Below, one piece after another: positions 1-5,143 of a stretch of DNA of 5,143 nt. The stretch is taken from positions 1 through 5,143 of the forward strand of contig JAIOOZ010000285.1 of assembly GCA_021414185.1 (NCBI GenBank). The letters run 5' to 3'. The position numbers and the translations under genes were made by a program. This DNA is from Betaproteobacteria bacterium (GTDB lineage Bacteria; Pseudomonadota; Gammaproteobacteria; Burkholderiales; SG8-41). Positions within the stretch are counted from its first letter, which is position 1, and every line of letters begins with the position of its first letter. Under the pieces are notes generated by a model. That model saw only the letters and a list, made by a program, of their open reading frames with translations. It searched no databases and was not told where the DNA came from.

Positions 1-480
1 GTGACCCGGGACGCGCTGGAGTATGCGTGCAGGGTTCTGCATCTGGCGCTGGACGCGAAGAAATCCGCGCAACTGATGGACGCCTACAATCATCTTGCGC
101 TCTACCCCGACGCGCGGGAAGCGCTCGCCGCATTGTCCGGACTCAAACTGGCGATACTTTCGAACGGCTCGCCGGCGATGCTGGATCCGCTCGTGAAAAA
201 TGCGGGACTGGGCGACGTCCTGGACGCCGTGATCAGTGTCGATGCGGTGAAGATTTTCAAACCGGATCCCCGCGTCTACCAGCTCGCCCCCGACAAGCTC
301 GGCGTAGACAAGGCTGAAATCGGCTTCGTATCGTCGAATTACTGGGACGCCGCCGGCGCCAAAAATTTCGGCTTCAAAGTATTTTGGATCAACCGAACCG
401 GCGCGCAAGCCGATACGCTCGGCGCCGCACCCGACCACCTGCTGGGTAAACTCACGGAACTCCCGTCGCACGTGACCTGA
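1..480 (+). CDS. L-2-haloacid dehalogenase (type II, HAD superfamily), 3' part
   Basis: The encoded enzyme would hydrolyse L-2-haloalkanoic acids to D-2-hydroxy acids in the cytoplasm. The visible 159 residues align well with type II dehalogenases such as Pseudomonas sp. YL L-DEX with a constant offset of 64: Ser54-Asn55 in LSNG (family Ser118-Asn119), Lys87 in FKP (Lys151), Tyr93 (Tyr157), and Ser111, Asn113, Trp115, Asp116 in SSNYWDA (Ser175, Asn177, Trp179, Asp180). The catalytic residues of this part are therefore all present. The nucleophilic Asp (family Asp10) and Arg41 lie in the missing N-terminal part of about 64 residues, before the window. The GTG at position 1 is in frame, but it matches an internal Val of the family, so I treat the gene as cut by the window edge rather than started there. 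The stop is TGA at 478-480. It converges with the cytochrome gene, leaving 19 bp between them. Substrate specificity cannot be read; some family members act on other 2-halo acids. Confidence 0.9.
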   Translation: MTRDALEYACRVLHLALDAKKSAQLMDAYNHLALYPDAREALAALSGLKLAILSNGSPAMLDPLVKNAGLGDVLDAVISVDAVKIFKPDPRVYQLAPDKLGVDKAEIGFVSSNYWDAAGAKNFGFKVFWINRTGAQADTLGAAPDHLLGKLTELPSHVT

Positions 481-499
481 CGAAACGCGCGTAACCGCT

Positions 500-1063
500 T
501 TACTTGCGGCTCAGTATCCAGTTTGCGAGTTGCGCGAGTTGGGCATCGCTCAGCCCCGGATGCGGCGGCATGGGCACCACACCCCAGACACCGGCGCCCC
601 CGGCTTTGATCTTCGCCGCCAGCCTCGTTCCTGCGCCGGCGTCGCCGGCGTAACGCACCGCGACTTCGCGAAACGACGGTCCGACTATCTTCTGCTCCAT
701 GCCGTGACAGCCCACGCAAGCGTTGTCGGCGAGCAATCGCTGCACGGGGTCCTGCGCGGCCGTTTCAGCGGCAGCCGCGGGATCAGGTGCCGGCGCCTCG
801 GCGTCTCGACTGTAGTACGTTGCCAGGTAATCAACGACAATGGGAATTTCTTCCGGTGCGATCGGCATCCCGCGCTCTATCATGTTGCGCACGTTGTCCT
901 GCCATTCGCCGCGCGACAGCTTTGCGCGCGTCACGTGGGTGATCTCGTGACACAGCGCGCACCCGTCCTGGGCCGACAGCGGCGTGACGGAAGCGCCATT
1001 CGCTAAACAGAGCAAAACCGCGGCAGCCATGGCAGCCAGCCGCGCGGAGCGCAGGCGCTTCAC
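500..1063 (-). CDS. Diheme c-type cytochrome, sulfite dehydrogenase electron acceptor (sorB-like)
   Basis: This is a periplasmic cytochrome c of 187 residues, probably the electron acceptor of the sulfite dehydrogenase encoded just upstream. I chose the GTG at 1061-1063 because it overlaps the sorA-like stop codon as GTGA and opens directly on a Sec signal peptide: basic KRLRSAR, a hydrophobic stretch at residues 9-21, and a likely cleavage after Ala31. A longer reading from 1123 would put 20 unrelated residues before the signal and overlap the preceding gene. There are two CxxCH haem sites: CALCH (35-39) and CVGCH (116-120). The second lies in a normal class I cytochrome c domain with Met165 in PMPPHP as probable axial ligand and a C-terminal helix at 172-186. 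The first lies in a short domain with W54, RNMIERG and VVDYLATYY, resembling the haem domains of quinohemoprotein amine dehydrogenases. An Ala/Pro-rich linker (88-106) joins them. The classical SorB of Starkeya novella has one haem, so the symbol is left open. Stop is TAA at 500-502. Confidence 0.88.
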   Translation of the reverse strand: MKRLRSARLAAMAAAVLLCLANGASVTPLSAQDGCALCHEITHVTRAKLSRGEWQDNVRNMIERGMPIAPEEIPIVVDYLATYYSRDAEAPAPDPAAAAETAAQDPVQRLLADNACVGCHGMEQKIVGPSFREVAVRYAGDAGAGTRLAAKIKAGGAGVWGVVPMPPHPGLSDAQLAQLANWILSRK

Positions 1064-2325
1064 GCTTCGACCATGAATCCGACGCGGTGTATGCCGTTCC
1101 AGAAATAACCCAGCGGGTTCCACGCCGAAACTATCGGTTGCACATTGCCCTTTTCGTCCGCGGCGCGCGCGAGCACCGTAACGTAACCGGGCGCCTGCGG
1201 CCAGTATTCATAACTGAAAATACGCCAGGCATACTTGTCGCCGCCAGAATTGATGGCCGCGCGCTGCCAGGTTGCGCCTTCGTTGAAAGATACCTCGACC
1301 TTATCGATCGCGCCTTCACCTACCCACGCGCGGCCTTCCACCAGCACCGGTTTGCCCGCCTTGAATATGGCATTGGGCGCCGGATAGGTAATCATCGATT
1401 TAACCGGCCACGCTTCCGTGACCACCGCATCCGGCGGCATTTTCTCCCCCGGCCTGACGGCAGTACGCGGAATGCGATAACTGCTGTCCATGAAAGTGCC
1501 CTTGAACTGCGCTTCGAGCAGCGTGACCGTATGCGCCCACTTGGTCGACGCCGAACCCACCCATCCCGGCACCACCAGCCGCAACGGGTACCCATGTATC
1601 TTCGGCAACGGACCGTCGTTCATACCAAACGCCAGCAGGGTATTCTCTTCCATCGCTTTCGACAGCGGCACGGAGCGGATCACCGGCGCTGCCGAAGCAA
1701 TCACGCCGAAATCACCGCCCTGTCCCGCGACATGCGCGGCACCCGGCTTGACGCCGGCGGCGCGCAGCACGTCGCGCAGCCGCACGCCGGTCCATTTCGG
1801 GCAACCCATGCCGCCGGTCTGCAGCCACGGCGTGCCACTGGCGTTCGGCACATACGCCGCGCGTCCGGAACCGGCGCACTCAAGCATGCCCTGCATGCTC
1901 ACCACCGGAAATGATTTTTTGAGTTCATCGACGGAAAAACTCACCTCGTTCTCCACCAGTCCCTTGATCGTCAGCCGGTGCTTGGCGACATCGATGTCGG
2001 GCGTGAGCAGGTTGTTGCGCACGAACATGCGGTCGTTCGGCGTGACCGCGAAATTGTGCGCGTCGGCTGCTACGCTGCCCGTCAGCGGCCGTTCCGAATG
2101 CGGCTTCATCAGCGGACTTTTTTCCGCCAGCACGGTGGCGTTGGATACCGTTCCTGCCGGGTCCGCCGGCGGCTTGGGAGCCTCGGTGGCCTGCGCCCAC
2201 AGTTCGCGCGGCATTGCACCTGCTGCCACGGCCGCACTGGTGCCGGCTACGCGCGCCATGAAGTCGCGGCGCGACAGCTGCCGTGCGTCCGCATCCTGTA
2301 TTGCCGTGTATTTTTTGTCATTCAT
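1060..2325 (-). CDS. sorA: Sulfite dehydrogenase, molybdopterin subunit (sulfite oxidase family)
   Basis: This 421-residue periplasmic molybdoenzyme probably oxidises sulfite to sulfate and hands electrons to the cytochrome encoded next. It carries a twin-arginine signal (SRRDFM, residues 18-23) followed by an Ala-rich hydrophobic stretch and a likely cleavage near Ala45-Gln-Ala47, which fits export of a folded cofactor-bearing protein. The oxidoreductase molybdopterin domain spans about 85-275: VRNNL (102-106), the molybdenum-binding Cys150 in LECAGSGR with Arg155, WTGVRLRDVL (178-187), and HGYPLRLVVPGWVGS (244-258) with Lys262. A Mo-co dimerisation domain follows (about 305-419; VEVSFNEGATW, then WNPLGY near the end). 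The position after Arg103-Asn that is His in classical SorA and animal sulfite oxidases is Asn105 here. SoxC is the main alternative, but soxD and other sox genes are not seen, and the partner is a small cytochrome. The start is supported by AGAGGAGA about 5 bases before the ATG. Confidence 0.87.
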   Translation of the reverse strand: MNDKKYTAIQDADARQLSRRDFMARVAGTSAAVAAGAMPRELWAQATEAPKPPADPAGTVSNATVLAEKSPLMKPHSERPLTGSVAADAHNFAVTPNDRMFVRNNLLTPDIDVAKHRLTIKGLVENEVSFSVDELKKSFPVVSMQGMLECAGSGRAAYVPNASGTPWLQTGGMGCPKWTGVRLRDVLRAAGVKPGAAHVAGQGGDFGVIASAAPVIRSVPLSKAMEENTLLAFGMNDGPLPKIHGYPLRLVVPGWVGSASTKWAHTVTLLEAQFKGTFMDSSYRIPRTAVRPGEKMPPDAVVTEAWPVKSMITYPAPNAIFKAGKPVLVEGRAWVGEGAIDKVEVSFNEGATWQRAAINSGGDKYAWRIFSYEYWPQAPGYVTVLARAADEKGNVQPIVSAWNPLGYFWNGIHRVGFMVEA

Positions 2326-2330
2326 GTAGT

Positions 2331-2338
2331 TCTCCTCT
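2331..2338 (-). promoter_or_regulatory. Ribosome binding site of sorA
   Basis: On the minus strand the sequence reads AGAGGAGA, five bases before the ATG at 2323-2325. It is a strong Shine-Dalgarno match and fixes the sorA start. By contrast, sorB has no clear site of its own and probably depends on translation of sorA. Confidence 0.8.
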
Positions 2339-2344
2339 GGTAAA

Positions 2345-2366
2345 CGGGCGACGGCGTGGGCGCCCG
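2345..2366. other. Hairpin-forming inverted repeat between the FMN gene and sorA
   Basis: CGGGCG (2345-2350) and CGCCCG (2361-2366) are perfect reverse complements around a 10-base loop; the palindrome GGGCGCCC (2358-2365) offers an alternative pairing. In transcripts from the upstream FMN gene it would form just before the sorA ribosome binding site. Only three Ts follow on the minus strand, so it is not a standard intrinsic terminator. It could attenuate read-through or stabilise the sorAB message, or be chance in GC-rich DNA. Confidence 0.3.
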
Positions 2367-2371
2367 GATGA

Positions 2372-2377
2372 ATTGTA
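2372..2377 (-). promoter_or_regulatory. Possible -10 box upstream of sorA
   Basis: The minus strand reads TACAAT, one mismatch from TATAAT, about 46 bases before the sorA ATG and just after the FMN gene stop. No good -35 is seen at 16-18 bases, so a separate sorA promoter is only a possibility; co-transcription from upstream is equally compatible. Confidence 0.22.
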
Positions 2378-2394
2378 AGCGGGTTATCGCGGAG

Positions 2395-3912
2395 CTATGC
2401 GGCAACCTGTCCCGGCGCCAGCTTGACGACCGGCCGCACGCCCGGCGTCGGATAGGGATACAGCATGTTGAGCGCCATGCTCTGATTGGCCGACAGCACG
2501 ACGCGCACGTGTTCACGCTTCAGCTCGCGCGCGTGACGGCATCCGCATGAGTGGGCAATCATGTCGATTTCCTTGTTCATGTTTTTCACGTAATTGGCCA
2601 CGCGCTGGTACTTCTCATCGACTACCAGCCCCCGCTGCAACCGCTTGTTGTGCGTTGTCACGCCGGCCGGGCAGGTGTTGGTATGACAGCGCAGTGCCTG
2701 GATGCAGCCCAGCGCGAACATGAAACCGCGCGCCGTATTGATGAAATCCGCCCCCACGCACAAAGCCCAGGCGGCTTTGGCGGAAGTCACCAGCTTGCCG
2801 GCGGCGATCACGCGAATGCGCCCTTTGAGATCGGCCTGCAACAGGGAATCGACCACCCGCGGCAGCGCTTCCGCAATCGGCAGGCTCATGTGGTCCATCA
2901 GGGTCTGCGGCGCAGCACCACTGCCGCCCTCGCCGCCGTCGATAGCGATAAAATCCGGCGCGTACTCCCTGCCGCGCCGCAGGACGGCCTCGCATAACTC
3001 ATTCATGAAATCCCACCCGCCGATAGCGGTTTTGACGCCGACCGGCCGGCCGGTGAGTTCGCGCACGTAAGCCACACGGTCGAGCAGCTCGTTGATATTC
3101 GCGATGTCGTGGTGGCGATTCGGGCTGATTGAGTCTTCGCCCACCGGGATGCCGCGGATGCGCGCGATTTCCTCGGTGACCTTGCCGCCGGGCAGCACCC
3201 CGCCCTTGCCCGGCTTGGCGCCCTGCGACAGTTTGATTTCGAACGCTTTGACGACGTGCGCGAGTTCTTTTGCGCGGTCCGCGGAAAATGTGCCATCGGC
3301 GTTGCGTATGCCGTATTTCGCGGTACCTATTTGCATGATGACGTCGCAATTGCCTTCGAGGTGATAGGGCGACAATCCACCCTCGCCAGTATCCATCCAG
3401 CAGCCGGCGACACCGGCGCCGCGCGAAAGCGCCTGCACGGCCGGTGAAGAAATTGCGCCAAAGCTCATTCCTGAAACGTTGACGACCGATTTCGCTTCGA
3501 ATGGATAACGGCAATAGCCATCGCCGATGATCAGCGACGGGGTGGGCAGGCGATCATCCTCGAGCACCGGGTATGGATGATTGACGAATATGATGGCGCC
3601 CGGTTCGCGCAAATCATTGGTGGAACCGAAGCCTATGATGCCGCCTTCGTTTTTCGCTTCCTTGTATACCCAGCCGCGGGTCGCGCGGTTGAACGGCATT
3701 TCATCGCGATCGCCGGCGAAAAAATACTGGCGGAAGTATTCGCCCATTTCCTCAAAGAAAAACCGCAGGCGCCCGATGACCGGGTAGTTGCGCAGCACCG
3801 TGTGTTTTTTCTGCGTGACGTCCTGGATAAACCAGAACACCAGCACCCCGATCAGCACAAAGCCGATGATAGTGCCAAGGCCATACGAGATCACGCCCAT
3901 GATTCCGGTCAT
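2395..3912 (-). CDS. Membrane-anchored FMN-binding glutamate synthase-family protein
   Basis: This 505-residue protein matches the FMN/iron-sulfur synthase domain of glutamate synthase, without the glutaminase domain, so it is probably not a normal GltB. One hydrophobic helix at about residues 8-29 is followed by basic residues (QKKHTVLR), suggesting an N-terminal membrane anchor with a cytoplasmic catalytic part. Within the domain I see VNVSGMSFGAIS (144-155), DTGEGGLSPYH (174-184), the KLSQGAKPGKGG segment (227-238), IDGGEGGSGAAP (324-335), and the 3Fe-4S pattern C-x5-C-x4-C (Cys403, Cys409, Cys414). A further Cys-Gly-Cys lies at 456-458. I chose the ATG at 3910-3912 because AGGTGG precedes it by 4 bases. 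The ATG at 3900 is an alternative; the TTG at 3966 would extend the gene to within two bases of the divergent nadC start. The stop is TAG at 2395-2397, 69 bp before sorA on the same strand. It may share a transcript with sorAB. The physiological reaction of these stand-alone proteins is mostly unknown; related domains act in amide-nitrogen or N-methylglutamate chemistry. Confidence 0.87.
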   Translation of the reverse strand: MTGIMGVISYGLGTIIGFVLIGVLVFWFIQDVTQKKHTVLRNYPVIGRLRFFFEEMGEYFRQYFFAGDRDEMPFNRATRGWVYKEAKNEGGIIGFGSTNDLREPGAIIFVNHPYPVLEDDRLPTPSLIIGDGYCRYPFEAKSVVNVSGMSFGAISSPAVQALSRGAGVAGCWMDTGEGGLSPYHLEGNCDVIMQIGTAKYGIRNADGTFSADRAKELAHVVKAFEIKLSQGAKPGKGGVLPGGKVTEEIARIRGIPVGEDSISPNRHHDIANINELLDRVAYVRELTGRPVGVKTAIGGWDFMNELCEAVLRRGREYAPDFIAIDGGEGGSGAAPQTLMDHMSLPIAEALPRVVDSLLQADLKGRIRVIAAGKLVTSAKAAWALCVGADFINTARGFMFALGCIQALRCHTNTCPAGVTTHNKRLQRGLVVDEKYQRVANYVKNMNKEIDMIAHSCGCRHARELKREHVRVVLSANQSMALNMLYPYPTPGVRPVVKLAPGQVAA

Positions 3913-3968
3913 ATCTCCACCTATCGGGTAGAATTCAACGTCTTGTTTAGCGTGAATATAGTGCAAAA
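3913..3968. promoter_or_regulatory. Divergent intergenic region between the FMN gene and nadC
   Basis: These 56 bp must hold the start signals of two divergent genes unless promoters lie inside the coding regions. On the plus strand TATAGT (3957-3962), with TTCAAC (3934-3939) 17 bases upstream, is a weak promoter candidate. It would place transcription start at or next to the nadC ATG. On the minus strand TATATT occupies 3955-3960, so the two -10-like boxes overlap by four bases. The FMN gene has a ribosome site (AGGTGG at 3917-3922, minus strand); nadC has none visible, since GCAAAA directly precedes its ATG. Confidence 0.4.
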
Positions 3969-4799
3969 ATGGATGAATTGAAATCCGCCATCGAACGCAA
4001 CGTCGCCGCCGCGCTGGCGGAGGACGTCGGCAGCGGCGACTGGACTGCCCAACTCATTGCCGCCGACACCGTCGCCGGCGCGCACGTCATCTCTCGCAAC
4101 GACGCTGTCGTTTGCGGTGCACCATGGTTCGACCTGTGCCTGCGTAAACTCGATCCTGCAGTCGCCATCGAGTGGGCGGTCAAAGAAGGCGCGCAGGTGC
4201 GCGGCGGACAGACACTGGTGACTTTGCGCGGCGCGGCACGCGCGTTGCTCACAGGCGAACGCACTGCGCTCAATTTCCTGCAGATGCTGTCTGCGGTAGC
4301 GACCGTCACGCGGCGCTATATCGATGCAGTGGCGGGAACCCGCGTCAAAATCGTCGATACGCGCAAAACCCTGCCCGGCTTGCGGCTCGCCCAGAAATAC
4401 GCGGTGCGCATGGGCGGCGGCGCCAACCACCGGATGGGGCTCTTCGACGCGATCCTGATCAAGGAAAACCACATTGCCGCGGCGGGCGGCATTGCCGCGG
4501 CATTGCGCGAAGCGGCGCGTATCGCTCCGCCCGGCGTATGGACCCAGATCGAAGTCGAAAATTTCGACCAGTTGCAAGAGGCTCTCGCGGCCGGCGCGAA
4601 AATGATACTGCTCGACAACATGAACACGCAGCAGATGGCCGAAGCAGTGAAGATCGCCGCGGGACGCGCCGAACTCGAAGCCTCCGGCGGCATCACCCTC
4701 GAAAACGTGCGCGCGATTGCGGAAACCGGTGTCGACCGCATTTCCATCGGCAGCCTGACCAATAAAGCTTCACCGCAAAGGACGCGAAGGATAATCTAA
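3969..4799 (+). CDS. nadC: Nicotinate-nucleotide pyrophosphorylase (quinolinate phosphoribosyltransferase), altered C-terminus
   Basis: NadC converts quinolinate and PRPP to nicotinate mononucleotide, CO2 and pyrophosphate in the de novo NAD pathway, in the cytoplasm. The 276-residue protein has the N-terminal domain (LAEDVGSGDWTAQLI at 16-30, GERTALNFLQMLS at 97-109) and the type II PRTase barrel with the expected binding residues: Arg98, Thr131-Arg132-Lys133, Arg139, His154-Arg155, Lys165 (IKENH), Glu195 and Glu197, Asp216 (LLDNM), and GGI (240-242). The start fits family N-termini, although no Shine-Dalgarno is visible. The oddity is at the end. After ISIGSLT (258-264) the family normally continues with a Lys/His-Val-x-Ala-Leu-Asp-Leu-Ser-Met type segment. 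Here it reads NKASPQRTRRII and stops at TAA 4797-4799. That tail is encoded largely by the left arm of the repeat at 4767-4879. The catalytic residues remain intact and total length is nearly normal, so the enzyme may still work. Confidence 0.92.
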   Translation: MDELKSAIERNVAAALAEDVGSGDWTAQLIAADTVAGAHVISRNDAVVCGAPWFDLCLRKLDPAVAIEWAVKEGAQVRGGQTLVTLRGAARALLTGERTALNFLQMLSAVATVTRRYIDAVAGTRVKIVDTRKTLPGLRLAQKYAVRMGGGANHRMGLFDAILIKENHIAAAGGIAAALREAARIAPPGVWTQIEVENFDQLQEALAAGAKMILLDNMNTQQMAEAVKIAAGRAELEASGGITLENVRAIAETGVDRISIGSLTNKASPQRTRRII

Positions 4800-4879
4800 A
4801 ACCGAACGAATGACCACAGACGCCTTGTACAGGCTTTAGGCTTTTCCTTCGCGTCCTTTGCGTCCTTGGCGGTTCAAGA
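4767..4879. repeat. Palindromic interspersed-type repeat overlapping the nadC end
   Basis: Two perfect 18-base arms, CGCAAAGGACGCGAAGGA (4774-4791) and its reverse complement (4845-4862), flank a 53-base centre. Outside the arms the ends are also similar: CTTCACCGC on the left and, read on the other strand, CTTGAACCGC on the right. The right side has one extra unit: read on the minus strand it runs CCAAGGACG-CAAAGGACG-CGAAGG, whereas the left has only one CAAAGGACG. The centre ends in a tandem heptamer AGGCTTT x2 (4831-4844). Such ACCGCAAAGGACGC-type repeats are, to my recollection, scattered in many proteobacterial genomes; copy number here cannot be seen. The exact borders are estimates. 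The left arm lies inside the nadC reading frame; the rest fills most of the space between the convergent nadC and thrC genes. RNA from either strand could fold into a long stem, but no T-tract follows, so it is not a standard terminator. The remaining 4880-4902 shows nothing recognisable. Confidence 0.75.
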
Positions 4880-4902
4880 TTTTCGGGTGTCGTTGATTAG
4901 GG

Positions 4903-5143
4903 TCACTTACGACAGTTGCGCTCGATGAAATCCTTGACCGAGTCGAGGTCGGGGTCGAGCACGGTAAAACGCTGCGGCAGGCGCTCGAGATTCTCCAGCC
5001 CGGGCGGCACTTCGGGATCGCGGCCCAGCGCTTCGCGTATGGTGGCGGCAAACTTCACCGGCAATGCGGTTTCCAGGCATATCATCGGCACGCCCTCTTC
5101 GCGGTGCTCAAGCCCCACTTTCACGCCGTCCGCAGTGTGCGTA
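4903..5143 (-). CDS. thrC: Threonine synthase, C-terminal part
   Basis: Threonine synthase is the PLP enzyme that turns O-phosphohomoserine into threonine and phosphate. Only the last 79 residues are in the window; the reading frame stays open through the right edge (Thr-His-Thr-Ala-Asp-Gly before Val at 5122-5124), so the gene starts beyond it and no start should be placed at 5124. The segment HTADGVKVGLEH, then VPMICLETALPVKF and TIREALGRDPEVP, matches the C-terminal end of proteobacterial threonine synthases, followed by the usual LPQRFTVLDPDLDSVKDFI helix. The catalytic lysine lies in the missing part. The stop is TGA at 4903-4905. It converges with nadC and its transcript would run straight into the palindromic repeat. 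Confidence 0.87.
   Translation of the reverse strand, partial: THTADGVKVGLEHREEGVPMICLETALPVKFAATIREALGRDPEVPPGLENLERLPQRFTVLDPDLDSVKDFIERNCRK

Noticed and set aside
495..509. Small hairpin CCGC-loop-GCGG between the dehalogenase and cytochrome genes as a terminator
   Set aside because: The four-base stem is too short, it includes the cytochrome stop, and no T-tract follows on either strand.
1064..1123. 20-residue extension of the cytochrome upstream of the GTG
   Set aside because: It would bury the signal peptide and overlap sorA by 64 bases; the GTG at 1063 gives a normal Sec signal.
1087..2329. Long open frames of 275 and 279 codons on the plus strand opposite sorA
   Set aside because: They are antisense to a clearly conserved gene, have no recognisable motifs, and are rich in Arg/His/Pro or Ser/Ala as expected of shadow frames in GC-rich DNA.
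3913..3966. 18-residue N-terminal extension of the FMN protein from a TTG at 3964-3966
   Set aside because: TTG is a rare start, the extension would come within two bases of the divergent nadC start, and a ribosome site precedes the ATG at 3910-3912 instead.
4767..4879. CRISPR array or insertion sequence
   Set aside because: There are only two inverted arms, no direct repeat-spacer series, no transposase, and no clear target-site duplication.
4836..5051. Minus-strand frame of 71 codons overlapping the thrC end and the repeat
   Set aside because: It is out of frame with conserved thrC sequence, and its end (QGRKGREGK) is just translated repeat.

Overview
The window looks like chromosomal DNA of a GC-rich proteobacterium, most likely a betaproteobacterium. 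This rests on how the NadC and threonine synthase sequences read and on the presence of a periplasmic sulfite dehydrogenase with its cytochrome. No phage, plasmid, tRNA, rRNA or CRISPR feature is visible. Assignments come from reading the sequence and remembered family motifs, not from a search.

Layout from left to right: (1) the 3' part of a type II L-2-haloacid dehalogenase on + (1-480); (2) converging on it, a minus-strand pair of a Tat-exported molybdenum sulfite dehydrogenase (sorA-like, 1060-2325) and a diheme cytochrome c (sorB-like, 500-1063), whose stop and start overlap as GTGA; (3) upstream on the same strand, 69 bp away, a membrane-anchored FMN/Fe-S protein of the glutamate-synthase-like family (2395-3912); (4) a 56-bp divergent intergenic region; (5) nadC on + (3969-4799); (6) an imperfect-ended palindromic repeat of about 110 bp (about 4767-4879) lying across the end of nadC; (7) the C-terminal part of threonine synthase thrC on - (4903 to the window edge).

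Functionally, sorA and sorB form a clear unit: sulfite would be oxidised to sulfate in the periplasm at the molybdenum centre and electrons passed to the c-type cytochrome. The FMN protein may be co-transcribed with them, but its substrate is unknown. nadC (NAD biosynthesis), thrC (threonine biosynthesis) and the dehalogenase are metabolic neighbours without an evident link to sulfite oxidation.

The least ordinary point is the nadC 3' end. The protein reads as canonical NadC up to Gly-Ser-Leu-Thr (residues 261-264), then changes to a 12-residue tail encoded mostly by the left arm of the palindromic repeat. The usual C-terminal segment is not found downstream. I see no convincing previously undescribed multi-gene system here; the other findings are smaller.
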